The notes beneath the pieces were generated by a model, which worked only from the letters and a program-made list of their open reading frames with translations, searched no databases and had not been told where the DNA came from. From positions 1 through 51,999 of the forward strand of contig JALEVV010000080.1 in the NCBI GenBank assembly GCA_022788185.1: a stretch of DNA of 51,999 bases. The letters are read 5' to 3'. Below are positions 1 to 7,361 of this stretch, piece after piece; positions within the stretch are counted from its first letter, which is position 1; every line of letters starts with the position of its first letter. The translations under genes and the position numbers were made by a program. This stretch comes from Spirochaetales bacterium (GTDB lineage Bacteria > Spirochaetota > Spirochaetia > Sphaerochaetales > Sphaerochaetaceae).

Positions 1-1
1 G

Positions 2-781
2 GAAGCCAGGTTCGACATACACAGGATCCAGAATCCGGATGTCGAAGGCGTCGGGTATCAGCAGGGGCCGCAGTACGGATTCGACAACGTCAAGGAGTAT
101 GTCAGGTGGCGTGATGAGTACAGATGCCGGAAATGCAGGTCAAGAACGTGCCTTGAGGTCCACCACATCGTCCAGCGCAAGGACGGAGGCTCTGACCGCC
201 CGGACAACCTGGTGACGCTCTGCCACGACTGCCACGCAGCACTGCACAGAGGAGAATTCACGCTCCGGAAACCCAGGGGTGGCTATAAGGCTCCGACGTT
301 CATGGGCGTGATGCGCATCAAGCTTGGGGAACGCCTTAAGGCCAGATACGGCGACATGGTCCAGACCACGTTCGGCTACATCACACGCATCGGGCGTACG
401 GCGGCAGGGCTGCCCAAGGACCATAACACCGACGCCAGGGCCATATCCGGAAATGCGGAAGCAAAGCCAGACGACATTGTGTGGAATATAGCGAAACACC
501 GCTGTCACAACCGCAGGCTGCACCGCGAAGTCCCGGCAAAGCACGGCAGGCGCCAGGCGGCACAGGCGACGCACAGGGTATTCGGATTCGGTCTGCACGA
601 CAGGGTCGTTGCCCTGGGAAGCGGAGAGACATGTCGGATATCCGGTCTTAGAACCAGCGGATATTTTGCTTTGCGTACGCTGAATGACAACACGCTGCTC
701 AACCTGAACTGTAGCAGGCTGAGACTACTGGAACGGGCAGGTGGGCTCATTATGGTCCCATCAGCATCAACTACATCTTAG
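2..781 (+). CDS. iscB: IscB RNA-guided HNH/RuvC endonuclease, 5'-truncated by window edge
   Basis: Open from the first bases (frame 2), so only the C-terminal 259 residues are seen; IscB proteins are usually about 400-500 residues. IscB is the transposon-encoded nuclease of OMEGA systems and ancestor of Cas9; it is guided by an omegaRNA that is normally encoded beside the gene, here outside the window. Visible in order: the FDIHRIQNP and GVGYQQG segment that precedes the HNH in IscB, a zinc-type HNH domain (CRKC at 125-136, catalytic HH of EVHHI at 161-166, DNLVTLC, CHDC at 221-232), then RuvC-III with DHNTDARAISG (His at 422-424, Asp at 431-433), then a basic C-terminal region that in the family reads the target-adjacent motif. 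Catalytic residues of HNH and RuvC-III are intact and the frame is clean, so the protein may be active. No TnpA-like gene is visible. Confidence 0.93.
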   Translation, partial: EARFDIHRIQNPDVEGVGYQQGPQYGFDNVKEYVRWRDEYRCRKCRSRTCLEVHHIVQRKDGGSDRPDNLVTLCHDCHAALHRGEFTLRKPRGGYKAPTFMGVMRIKLGERLKARYGDMVQTTFGYITRIGRTAAGLPKDHNTDARAISGNAEAKPDDIVWNIAKHRCHNRRLHREVPAKHGRRQAAQATHRVFGFGLHDRVVALGSGETCRISGLRTSGYFALRTLNDNTLLNLNCSRLRLLERAGGLIMVPSASTTS

Positions 782-782
782 T

Positions 783-825
783 GTCGGCTCCTCCCTGCGG
801 CAAAGCCGTCGAGGTTTCCGCCGAC
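783..825 (+). mobile_element. Nested hairpin just after iscB, possible IS200/IS605-type right end
   Basis: Two bases after the iscB stop lies a nested inverted repeat: GTCGGC (783-788) pairs with GCCGAC (820-825), CCTC (790-793) with GAGG (811-814), and CGGC (798-801) with GCCG (805-808) around an AAA loop. There is no T-run, so it is not a normal terminator. Imperfect hairpins near the ends are typical of IS200/IS605-family elements that carry iscB. The exact cleavage site cannot be fixed without an empty-site comparison. TAATAATG follows directly. Confidence 0.5.
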
Positions 826-842
826 TAATAATGAGTATTACT

Positions 843-1385
843 ATGAAGAAAGCCCTCCTTTTTATCGTCACCACACTTCTGCTCTCCTCGTGCACCTTCC
901 GTACCAAGGCCTTCTATCTGGAGGCAGACAGTGTTGCCGTGGCGTACATTGCAGACCGCCACACTGCCGTCAAGATAAACATCGATGAGGAAACCCTTGC
1001 CTTCTTAAGGGAGGAGGGCAGCCTGGAGGGACAGGCTCTCTTTGAGGACATCTTTTCATACGCTCCTGAAAGCTACCAGCTCATCAGTGATGAGGACTAC
1101 ATGCTCCGTCAGAATATCTTCACGTCCCTGCGGGAGATATCGGGCTCAACCGATACGCTTCATGCCTTTTCGGCATTTGCCGGGGACTTGAGGAAAACGG
1201 ACTTTACGGCTACAATCAATAAGCTCTCATCTGACTTTGATGATACTGCTCTATCCAGGACCGTAGGCAAAAACACCCGGGTCTTCGAATATCATCTGAA
1301 AAACGTCATCTCCCCAGGACGTTCCTACAGTGAGAACAGAGAGTTCATCAGAAGATGGACGCAACAGATAATGAGGAAAACATGA
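843..1385 (+). CDS. Small outer-membrane or periplasmic lipoprotein of unknown function
   Basis: About 180 residues. Starts MKKALLF, a hydrophobic stretch follows, then the lipobox LLSSC, so it should be a lipid-anchored exported protein. The rest is soluble, acidic and helix-rich, and I recognise no domain. An upstream ATG at 831 is in frame but also lacks a clear Shine-Dalgarno; 843 gives the more usual MKK signal peptide. The stop overlaps the rsfS start as ATGA, so the two are coupled. In related bacteria a LytR/CpsA/Psr protein often precedes rsfS; this protein is too short for that and I cannot show homology. No promoter fits between it and the iscB hairpin, only 17 bases away, so the mobile element may have displaced the native upstream region. 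Confidence 0.7.
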   Translation: MKKALLFIVTTLLLSSCTFRTKAFYLEADSVAVAYIADRHTAVKINIDEETLAFLREEGSLEGQALFEDIFSYAPESYQLISDEDYMLRQNIFTSLREISGSTDTLHAFSAFAGDLRKTDFTATINKLSSDFDDTALSRTVGKNTRVFEYHLKNVISPGRSYSENREFIRRWTQQIMRKT

Positions 1386-1717
1386 GACAGGAAATACAGA
1401 ATAAGGCAGATTCCATCAAGGCTTTTCTTGAGGAGCATAACTGCAGGGATACGGTCATCATCCCCCTTGAGGAGGGTGCATTCACTGACTGCTTCATAAT
1501 CGCAACGGTGACCAGTGTAGGTCATCTCAAGGGTGTCGTTCACCAGATCTGGGGTCTTCTCAATGACCTGGGTCTTTCAGTCAACAACCGCCATAAGACT
1601 CCCGGTGAGGATGGCTGGGAGCTCATTGACTGCAATGACATCGTGATCCACCTGATGAGCAGTGAGCTCAGGGAGTTCTATTCCCTCGAGAAGCTCTGGA
1701 AGGCAAGCGAGAGATAA
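1382..1717 (+). CDS. rsfS: Ribosomal silencing factor RsfS
   Basis: 111 residues, normal for the family. RsfS binds ribosomal protein L14 on the 50S subunit and blocks subunit joining when nutrients are scarce. Family signature residues are present: the DCFIIATVTSVGHLKGVV segment, the GEDGWELIDCNDIVIHLM core and the C-terminal LREFYSLEKLW. I place the start at the ATG at 1382, which overlaps the preceding stop (ATGA) and has GAGG 5-6 bases upstream; an in-frame ATG at 1355 would give a nine-residue longer protein overlapping the lipoprotein gene by 31 bases. It ends ahead of a good terminator. Confidence 0.93.
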   Translation: MRQEIQNKADSIKAFLEEHNCRDTVIIPLEEGAFTDCFIIATVTSVGHLKGVVHQIWGLLNDLGLSVNNRHKTPGEDGWELIDCNDIVIHLMSSELREFYSLEKLWKASER

Positions 1718-1736
1718 GCCTTCATGATTTAAAGTT

Positions 1737-1761
1737 AAAGCCGTCTGTCCGACGGCTTTTT
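1737..1761 (+). terminator. Rho-independent terminator, probably bidirectional
   Basis: AAAGCCGTC (1737-1745) and GACGGCTTT (1751-1759) form a 9-bp stem with a 5-base loop, followed by T's. It closes the lipoprotein-rsfS unit and lies 4 bases past the end of the convergent MATE gene, so it can serve both. Confidence 0.88.
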
Positions 1762-1764
1762 CAT

Positions 1765-3117
1765 TTATATGACCCGCTTGGTCATCCACTTTCCCTTTTT
1801 CCATCTTACTGAGAAGCAGAGGCTTCTGAAGCACCAGTCTATAACCATGGAAATGTTGACTCCGAGAAGTCCGAGGCCCAAAAGTGCTCCGAGGACGTTT
1901 GATAGAATTACACGGAAGAGCCACATGCTGAGCATCGAAACCGACATAGTGTATCTGGCATCGCCTGCGGCCCTGAGGAAGTTCGGAAGCGTGAAGGATA
2001 TCGGCCAGATCAGTAAGGTACAGACCAGAAGGAACCTGTTGTTGATTATACTGAGTCTCATCGCCTCTTCTGAGAGGTTGTAGAGCGATGAGAGGAAGGG
2101 AGTCGTCAGGTAGAAGAAGGTACAGGAGAAGAGGAACATCAGATATACCATCAGAAGCAGTCTCTTTGCGTAATACCTGGCCGCATCGTGGCGCCCCGCA
2201 CCGATGCACTGTCCGATTACCGTGATGGAAGCCATGCCTATGACCGCACCGGGAAGGTTGGCAAAGCCGTTGATGTTGTTCACGACGGCATTGGCCGCGA
2301 TGGAAGCAGTCCCGAAGGATGCAATCAGGGACTGAACGAGAATCTTTCCGATGTGGAACATGGAGTTTTCAATTCCGCTGGGAAGCCCAATCCTCAGAAT
2401 TCTCTTTATCATGGGCGGAATAACCTGAATGGTGAAAAGCTTTTCTATGTGTATGTCCAGGCGCCTGTCCGAAAGAACCGTGAGCATAATCACGGCACCC
2501 ACTACCCTGGAGGCAAGGGATGCGATTCCCGCACCCATGCTGCCCAGATGGAAGATGAAGATCAGGATCGCATTGCCTGATATGTTTATGATGTTCATCA
2601 CAAAGGATACGATCATCGTGATGCGGCTTTTACCCATACTGCGGCAGAGTGCGTTGCAGCTGTTCGTTATGGCAAGGAAGGGATAGGAGCAGAGAATGAA
2701 GATGAAGTACTCCAAGGCATATCTCATCACGTCTTCCTCGATGTGACCGAAGATCATGGAGAGGATGCCCCGGTTGAAGATGAGTCCGACAGCCGTGATG
2801 ATGCCTGAAAAAAGAGCCGTTATCAGGATGAGCTGCTTTGCGGCCATGGAGGCGGAGGTCCTGTCCCTTCGTCCCATATATTGACTTGCCACAACGGCAC
2901 CGCCGGTGGCAAAGGCGGCAAAGAGCTGGATGAAGAGGTTCGAGAGGGAGTCGACGAGGGAGATTCCGCTCACTGCGCTCTCCCCGACGTTGGCAACCAT
3001 TATCGTGTCTGCCATTCCGATCGTCAGAGTGAGGATCTGCTCAATTAGCAGCGGGATTATCAAAGCCTTCAGGAATCCTTTTTCAAATAGTCCTGAAGTA
3101 TCTGTCTTCGGTTTCAT
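1765..3117 (-). CDS. MATE-family multidrug/Na+ efflux transporter
   Basis: 450 residues with about twelve hydrophobic segments, the size and layout of MATE exporters, which expel cationic drugs or metabolites in exchange for Na+ or H+. The N-terminal half carries the family's typical IPLLIEQILTLTIGMADTIM segment and the GGAVVASQYMGRRD loop; the second half has VVNNINGFANLPGAVIGMA and IGAGRHDAARYYAKR, the repeat loop of MatE domain 2. Start chosen at 3117 because AGGA lies a few bases before the ATG (AGGACCCATG); a longer in-frame start at 3153 has none. It follows the antiporter gene on the same strand after 47 bases and may be cotranscribed. The substrate cannot be told from sequence. Confidence 0.92.
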   Translation of the reverse strand: MKPKTDTSGLFEKGFLKALIIPLLIEQILTLTIGMADTIMVANVGESAVSGISLVDSLSNLFIQLFAAFATGGAVVASQYMGRRDRTSASMAAKQLILITALFSGIITAVGLIFNRGILSMIFGHIEEDVMRYALEYFIFILCSYPFLAITNSCNALCRSMGKSRITMIVSFVMNIINISGNAILIFIFHLGSMGAGIASLASRVVGAVIMLTVLSDRRLDIHIEKLFTIQVIPPMIKRILRIGLPSGIENSMFHIGKILVQSLIASFGTASIAANAVVNNINGFANLPGAVIGMASITVIGQCIGAGRHDAARYYAKRLLLMVYLMFLFSCTFFYLTTPFLSSLYNLSEEAMRLSIINNRFLLVCTLLIWPISFTLPNFLRAAGDARYTMSVSMLSMWLFRVILSNVLGALLGLGLLGVNISMVIDWCFRSLCFSVRWKKGKWMTKRVI

Positions 3118-3164
3118 GGGTCCTAATGTATTTGTTTCCCGATAAAGATGCAACCGGTTGGAAG

Positions 3165-4346
3165 CTATTTTTCCCTCTCAAGAAGCTTACGGTAGGATGC
3201 CTCCATGAGGAGGGCTCCAAGGGGAGCGGTCACCAATATCGAAAGCACTGCAACGGAGAGGATGAGGGAGCCGGATGAAAGTCCCATTGCCAGCGGAACC
3301 CCTCCGATGGCGGCCTGTACCGTTGCCTTGGGAAGGTATGAAAAGACCGTGAAAAGGCGTTCCTTCCGGTTCAGGGCGGTGCCTGAAAGGGAAAGAATGA
3401 CTCCCAGTGATCTAACTGATAGGGAGAAGGCGAGGAGAAGAATTGCAGGAATACCTGCCCTGAGTGTGTAGTTAATGTCCACGGCGGCACCGATCAGGAC
3501 GAAGAGGATTATCTCGGCACCCGCCCAGAGCTTTGTGAAGGAAGCGGCCTCCTGAGCCGAATCCTTATCCTTCACCCTGACAACGGCGGCAGAGGAGATG
3601 ACTGCAAGAAGACCTGAGAAGGCAAAGTATGGCTTGATCATGTCTTCCGCTCCCGTAAGCAGCAGGGCAAGGGAGAGTATCATTATGACCTTATGGGGGA
3701 GTGTAAGGCTTTTCATGCTCTTCATGATCCGGGAGAGGATGAGTCCTGATATGATTCCTGCGGCAATTCCTGAGAGGACTGAGACCGGTATGTCGGCAAA
3801 GGATGAAAGATTTAAAGTACCGCTCCTGCTGGCGGTAAGGAAGGTGGAAAAGAGGACGATGACGAAAATGTCATCCAGCGAAGCTCCGGCCAGTATCATC
3901 TGGGGAATGCTCTTTCCGGTGCCGTAACGGCTGTCAATGAGCTCCGCCATTTTGGGAATGACGACGGCAGGGGAGACGGCTGCAAGCACTGAGCCGAGGA
4001 GGGCTGCTTCGGTGTATGATATGCCGAAGAGCAGGGGAGCGATGAATGTCACTGCCGCAACCTCGAAGGCTGCGGGAAGGAATGAGAGCAGGAGGGATGG
4101 CCTTCCTACCCTCTTCAGATCCTCAAGGTTCAGCGAAAGACCTGCCTTGATGAGGATTATCACAAGGGCAAGCTTTCTGAGATCAGGTGAAATATAGAGG
4201 ATCTTCTCATCAAGCACTCCGAGACAGCATGGACCGACGATTATTCCGGCGGCAAGCATGCCTATTATCCTGGGAAGACGAAGCGCCTGGGCGATATATG
4301 CTCCGGCAAGACCGGAAAGGAAGACAAGGGATAGGGACAGTAACAT
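3165..4346 (-). CDS. Cation:proton antiporter (CPA family, Na+(K+)/H+ exchanger)
   Basis: 393 residues, about 11-13 membrane segments. It starts MLLSLSLVFLSGLAGAYIA, then LPRIIGMLAAGIIVGP, the usual opening of CPA-type exchangers, and has the transport-core segment SPAVVIPKMAEL plus ILAGASLDDIFVIVLF, whose paired acidic residues DD fit the ion-binding site of electrogenic antiporters. It should swap Na+ or K+ for H+ across the inner membrane. The start at 4346 is supported by GGAG six bases upstream. That GGAG lies in the 3' arm of a strong hairpin, so translation could be gated (see the hairpin entry). Longer in-frame starts (4361, 4403) have no ribosome binding site. Confidence 0.88.
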   Translation of the reverse strand: MLLSLSLVFLSGLAGAYIAQALRLPRIIGMLAAGIIVGPCCLGVLDEKILYISPDLRKLALVIILIKAGLSLNLEDLKRVGRPSLLLSFLPAAFEVAAVTFIAPLLFGISYTEAALLGSVLAAVSPAVVIPKMAELIDSRYGTGKSIPQMILAGASLDDIFVIVLFSTFLTASRSGTLNLSSFADIPVSVLSGIAAGIISGLILSRIMKSMKSLTLPHKVIMILSLALLLTGAEDMIKPYFAFSGLLAVISSAAVVRVKDKDSAQEAASFTKLWAGAEIILFVLIGAAVDINYTLRAGIPAILLLAFSLSVRSLGVILSLSGTALNRKERLFTVFSYLPKATVQAAIGGVPLAMGLSSGSLILSVAVLSILVTAPLGALLMEASYRKLLEREK

Positions 4347-4371
4347 AAAAAACTCCGGCATTGTGCCGGAG
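4347..4371 (-). terminator. Hairpin plus T6 that also carries the antiporter's ribosome binding site
   Basis: Read on the minus strand: CTCCGGCA, loop CAA, TGCCGGAG, then TTTTTT and the antiporter ATG. An 8-bp GC-rich stem plus six T's is a textbook terminator for the upstream ABC importer, yet the GGAG in the 3' arm is also the only Shine-Dalgarno for the antiporter start, with 6-base spacing. Read-through RNA would hide this site in the stem. Confidence 0.8.
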
Positions 4372-4406
4372 CAATTGTACTGTTTCACAAGACTGAAGCG
4401 CAATAA

Positions 4407-5195
4407 TCAGACGGTGAGAAGTGTCTCGTCCGTGGTGTATTCCTTCTTCCTGATCTGGCGGAAACGCTCGATAAGAAGCGGGACTGTGAGACTCTTCTTC
4501 TCATCCCCGCTGACATTCATTATGATGTGTCCCTCATCCATCATGATGAGGCGGTTTCCGAAATCAATGGCCTGCTGCATGTTGTGGGTTACCATCATGG
4601 CAGTAAGGTGGTTCTTCCTGATGTACTCCTCGGTAAGCTCCATGACGGTCTTTGCATTGCCGGGATCGAGGGCCGCGGTGTGCTCATCAAGCAGAAGAAG
4701 CCTGGGGTGGCTCATGCACGCCATTATAAGGGTGAGGGCCTGGCGCTGTCCGCCTGAAAGAAGTCCCACGTTGTCATCGAGCCTGTTCTCAAGTCCGATG
4801 GGCTCAAGGAGCTTCTGAAAGAGCGTCTTCTTCTCACTGTTATAGGTGAAGGTAAGTCCTTTCATGCCCTTTTTCAGACTCAGTGTCATGTTGTCCCTGA
4901 TGGACATGTTTCCGCTTGTCCCCTTTGTGGGATCCTGGAAGATACGGCCGATATAGAAGGCCCTTCTGTACTCGGGTGCCTTGGTAATGTCCTTTCCATC
5001 CAGTGTTATCGTGCCGCCGGTAACAGGGAAGGTTCCTGCTATCATGTTGAAAAGTGTTGATTTTCCGCTGCCGTTGGAACCGATTACCGATACCACGTCA
5101 CCTTCATTCACACACAGGTTGATGTCCTCAAGGGCAACCTTCTCATTTACGGTACCCGGAAAGAAAACCTTGGTTACATGTTTTATTTCAAGCAT
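4407..5195 (-). CDS. ABC importer ATP-binding protein
   Basis: 262 residues, a single ABC ATPase domain. Walker A is GSNGSGKST (about residues 39-47), the signature is LSGGQRQAL, Walker B is LLLLDEHTAALD and the switch His is in MMVTHN, so all catalytic parts are present. Its start overlaps the permease stop by one base (TAATG), and it is the last gene of the binding protein-permease-ATPase set. The best-studied relatives of this arrangement (TrpXYZ-type, with a PF04392 binding protein) are predicted to import aromatic amino acids, but nothing here fixes the substrate. It ends 36 bases before the terminator-like hairpin. Confidence 0.93.
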   Translation of the reverse strand: MLEIKHVTKVFFPGTVNEKVALEDINLCVNEGDVVSVIGSNGSGKSTLFNMIAGTFPVTGGTITLDGKDITKAPEYRRAFYIGRIFQDPTKGTSGNMSIRDNMTLSLKKGMKGLTFTYNSEKKTLFQKLLEPIGLENRLDDNVGLLSGGQRQALTLIMACMSHPRLLLLDEHTAALDPGNAKTVMELTEEYIRKNHLTAMMVTHNMQQAIDFGNRLIMMDEGHIIMNVSGDEKKSLTVPLLIERFRQIRKKEYTTDETLLTV

Positions 5196-6118
5196 TATCT
5201 GTCCCCCTTTGTTTTCTGAAGTGCCTTCTTCCTTGCACTGTCCTCAGCCGCCCTTGTCCGGGTTGAGGCAATTACCAGTGAAATGATGACGAGCATGCCG
5301 GTAAGGAGTTTGAAGTCATTGGGCGTGATCCCGATGATGTAACCATACTTTCTGCCGAAGTACATGAGACCCTTGTAGATGATCGAGCCGAGCACCACAC
5401 GGAGGGTTATCATGCTGATCCTGTTGGTCCTGAAGAGAAACTCTCCGATCATGATGGCGGCAAGGCCCTGAACGACCATGCCTGTTCCAAGCGATGCATC
5501 GGCAAATCCCTGATACTGGGCAAGCAGTGCGCCTGAAAGGGCAATAAGTCCGTTGGAAAGACCGAGTCCCACATACTTGAGCACGGCGGGTGACATGCCG
5601 AGGCTTATGACCACCTGCTCGTTTCCGCCCAGGGCACCCAGGCTGATTCCGAGATCAGAGTGGAAGAAGAGGTCCAGTATTACCTTAATCACCACGATGC
5701 AGAGCAGTGTGCCCAGAAGGGATGCGGCTTCAGGGGAAACAAAGCTGAAGAGCTTCGGGAAAACCCTGTACATGGTATCGACCTTGACAAGAGGAAGGTT
5801 TGCCTTGTTTCCGAGTACCCTGAGGTTCACGGAATAGAGCATTGTCATCGTGAGAATGCCTGCCAGGAGTCCCGGGATGTGAAGATGGTTGTGAATTGCG
5901 GCGGTCACAAGTCCGCAGAGCACGCCTGACAGGAATGCCAGGAGAATGGAGACCGTGATCGGAAGTCCGCTCGTGATTGAGATCGCGGCAACTGCGGCTC
6001 CCGTCGCCACTGAGCCGTCACAGGTGAGATCGGCAAGGTCCAGCAGCCTGAAGCTGATCAGGATACCGAGTGCCATGATCGAGAAGATCAGACCTTCAAC
6101 GAATATTCCTTCTATCAT
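5195..6118 (-). CDS. ABC importer permease (branched-chain/ribose-type family)
   Basis: 307 residues with about eight hydrophobic segments, matching the BPD_transp_2 permease fold. The N-terminal FRLLDLADLTCDGSVATGAAVAA is typical of permeases paired with PF04392-type binding proteins, as is the GGNEQVVISLGMS segment near residue 165. It is preceded by AAAGGG at a workable distance and lies 105 bases after the binding-protein stop, with a hairpin between them; it overlaps the ATPase gene by one base. The C-terminal tail is basic (RTRAAEDSARKKALQKTKGD) and cytoplasmic. It acts in the inner membrane as the translocation pore. Confidence 0.92.
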   Translation of the reverse strand: MIEGIFVEGLIFSIMALGILISFRLLDLADLTCDGSVATGAAVAAISITSGLPITVSILLAFLSGVLCGLVTAAIHNHLHIPGLLAGILTMTMLYSVNLRVLGNKANLPLVKVDTMYRVFPKLFSFVSPEAASLLGTLLCIVVIKVILDLFFHSDLGISLGALGGNEQVVISLGMSPAVLKYVGLGLSNGLIALSGALLAQYQGFADASLGTGMVVQGLAAIMIGEFLFRTNRISMITLRVVLGSIIYKGLMYFGRKYGYIIGITPNDFKLLTGMLVIISLVIASTRTRAAEDSARKKALQKTKGDR

Positions 6119-6180
6119 TATTCTTTCCCTTTAAGAAATTTATGTTTAACAGTTTAAGGGCATCTGCGTCAACAGAACAG

Positions 6181-6202
6181 AACGGGGATGCAAGTCCCCG
6201 TT
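6181..6202 (-). other. Intercistronic hairpin between binding protein and permease genes
   Basis: AACGGGGA (6181-6188) pairs with TCCCCGTT (6195-6202) around a 6-base loop. On the minus strand no T-run follows, so it looks like a 3'-end stabiliser or partial terminator that would keep binding-protein mRNA more abundant than the rest of the operon. This role is inferred from common ABC operon practice. Confidence 0.55.
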
Positions 6203-6223
6203 CCGGTGAAAGCATATTTTTTG

Positions 6224-7198
6224 TCAGTTCTGCTTTCCGTCTTTAATGACGTAGGCTGCACTTTCGATGACATCCTCAGGAATCGTGAGGCCGAGCTTTT
6301 CGGCAACATCGAGGTTGACGTAGAGCTCGAGGCTCTTAACGTCGAGGTAGTTGATTCCGATCTCGGAGGGAGCCGTACCCTTCAGGACCTTTTCAATGAG
6401 CTCACCTGTGAGAAGGCCGCTCTTGTAGTAGTCGAAGCCGCCGGCGAGGAGAACCTCGGTGTCAAAGGATGAGGTTGTATCGGCTGAGAAGAGAGGAACC
6501 TTCTTTGACATACATACGTCGGAAAGGGCGGTGATGGCGCTGACTACTGTGTTGTCCGTTGCGACATACATTGCATCGACGCGGTCGATTATCGACTGGG
6601 CTGCGACACGTACTTCAGCAGAGTTTGAAACGGCGACTGTCACAAGGGAAACTCCCTTTTCCTCACAGGCTGCCTTAAAGGCTTCCATGAGTGTGATGCC
6701 GTTTGCTTCGCTTGAGGTATAGACCATACCCACTGTCTTTGCTCCCGTGATCTTTTCAATGAGCTCCAGGTGGGAGCCAACGGGAACCATGTCCGATACG
6801 CCGCATACATATTCGCTGTCTGTGAGACCGGCGCTGACGGGATCAGTTACCGATGAATATACCTGATAGGTGGTGGGAAGGGCATTGTAAATGGCCTGAG
6901 CCGTGGGAGTTGCGATACCGACCGCAACGTCTACCTTTTCTTCCTTGAAGAGGGCTGCGATGGAAGCACAGGTGGAAATGTCACCGTTTGCGTTCTCTTC
7001 CCTTATGGTGTAGGAAAGATCGGTGGTTGCCAGGTAATCGCTGATACCCTTTGCGATGCTGTCCAGGGCAGGGTGGGTAAGGAGCTTTGAAACTCCGATC
7101 TTATATGTGGCCGGACCGGCAGCTTCCTTTGAGCCGGCTGCGAATACGAGTGCTGCAGAGAGTAATAATGTAAGTGTGAGAGCTATAAGTTTTTTCAT
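6224..7198 (-). CDS. ABC importer substrate-binding protein, PF04392 type
   Basis: 324 residues. A clear Sec signal peptide (MKKLIALTLTLLLSAALVFA) is followed by AGSKEAAG, a mature start common in spirochaete binding proteins. There is no lipobox Cys, so it should be free in the periplasm. The body shows two lobes of the ABC_sub_bind fold: KIGVSKLLTHPALD, VAVGIATPTAQAIYN, VYSSVTDPVSAGL, VGMVYTSSEANG and MYVATDNTVVSAI. The motif VTDPVSAGL is shared by the family assigned to aromatic amino acid uptake, but the ligand is unproven. It is the first gene of the operon, with a strong promoter upstream and GGAGG just before the ATG. Confidence 0.93.
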   Translation of the reverse strand: MKKLIALTLTLLLSAALVFAAGSKEAAGPATYKIGVSKLLTHPALDSIAKGISDYLATTDLSYTIREENANGDISTCASIAALFKEEKVDVAVGIATPTAQAIYNALPTTYQVYSSVTDPVSAGLTDSEYVCGVSDMVPVGSHLELIEKITGAKTVGMVYTSSEANGITLMEAFKAACEEKGVSLVTVAVSNSAEVRVAAQSIIDRVDAMYVATDNTVVSAITALSDVCMSKKVPLFSADTTSSFDTEVLLAGGFDYYKSGLLTGELIEKVLKGTAPSEIGINYLDVKSLELYVNLDVAEKLGLTIPEDVIESAAYVIKDGKQN

Positions 7199-7218
7199 GT
7201 TTTCCTCCGATGTCTGTT

Positions 7219-7247
7219 ACTATAGGAAGAAACGGGATAAATGTAAA
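7219..7247 (-). promoter_or_regulatory. Sigma-70 promoter of the ABC importer operon
   Basis: On the minus strand: TTTACA (7247-7242), 17-base spacer, TATAGT (7224-7219), ending about 20 bases before the ATG of the binding protein. Both boxes match the consensus in at least four of six positions. Confidence 0.78.
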
Positions 7248-7265
7248 GATACTATTTAAAGAAAC

Positions 7266-7285
7266 ATTCACTTTTTTCAGTGAAT
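7266..7285. promoter_or_regulatory. Inverted repeat between divergent ABC importer and COG0523 genes
   Basis: ATTCACT (7266-7272) and AGTGAAT (7279-7285) form a 7-bp dyad with a 6-base centre, in the 163-bp intergenic region. Its position upstream of both promoters would suit an operator (a metal sensor such as Zur is conceivable next to a COG0523 gene), but it does not match a known box closely. Confidence 0.35.
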
Positions 7286-7314
7286 CAATTTCAGGACAGT
7301 TTTCACCCTGATTA

Positions 7315-7343
7315 TTACCGTTTTTCGATCTTAATGCTATATT
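7315..7343 (+). promoter_or_regulatory. Probable promoter of the COG0523 GTPase gene
   Basis: TTACCG (7315-7320), 17 bases, TATATT (7338-7343), with the ribosome binding site GGAGG at 7350-7354 and the ATG at 7362, giving a leader of roughly a dozen bases. The -10 box is good, the -35 box poor. Confidence 0.5.
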
Positions 7344-7361
7344 GTGTCCGGAGGAAAGCAA

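Noticed and set aside
1..826. Intact IS200/IS605 transposon with its own TnpA
   Set aside because: No tnpA frame lies in the window, and the left end is outside it; only iscB and a possible right end can be supported.
741..842. Longer N-terminus for the lipoprotein that begins inside iscB
   Set aside because: It would place a 30-residue non-signal segment before a clear lipoprotein signal peptide and overlap iscB; the ATG at 843 gives a normal MKK signal.
3140..3160. CAACCGGTTG palindrome between the antiporter and MATE genes as an operator
   Set aside because: Ten bases only, no promoter boxes around it; such a dyad is expected by chance.
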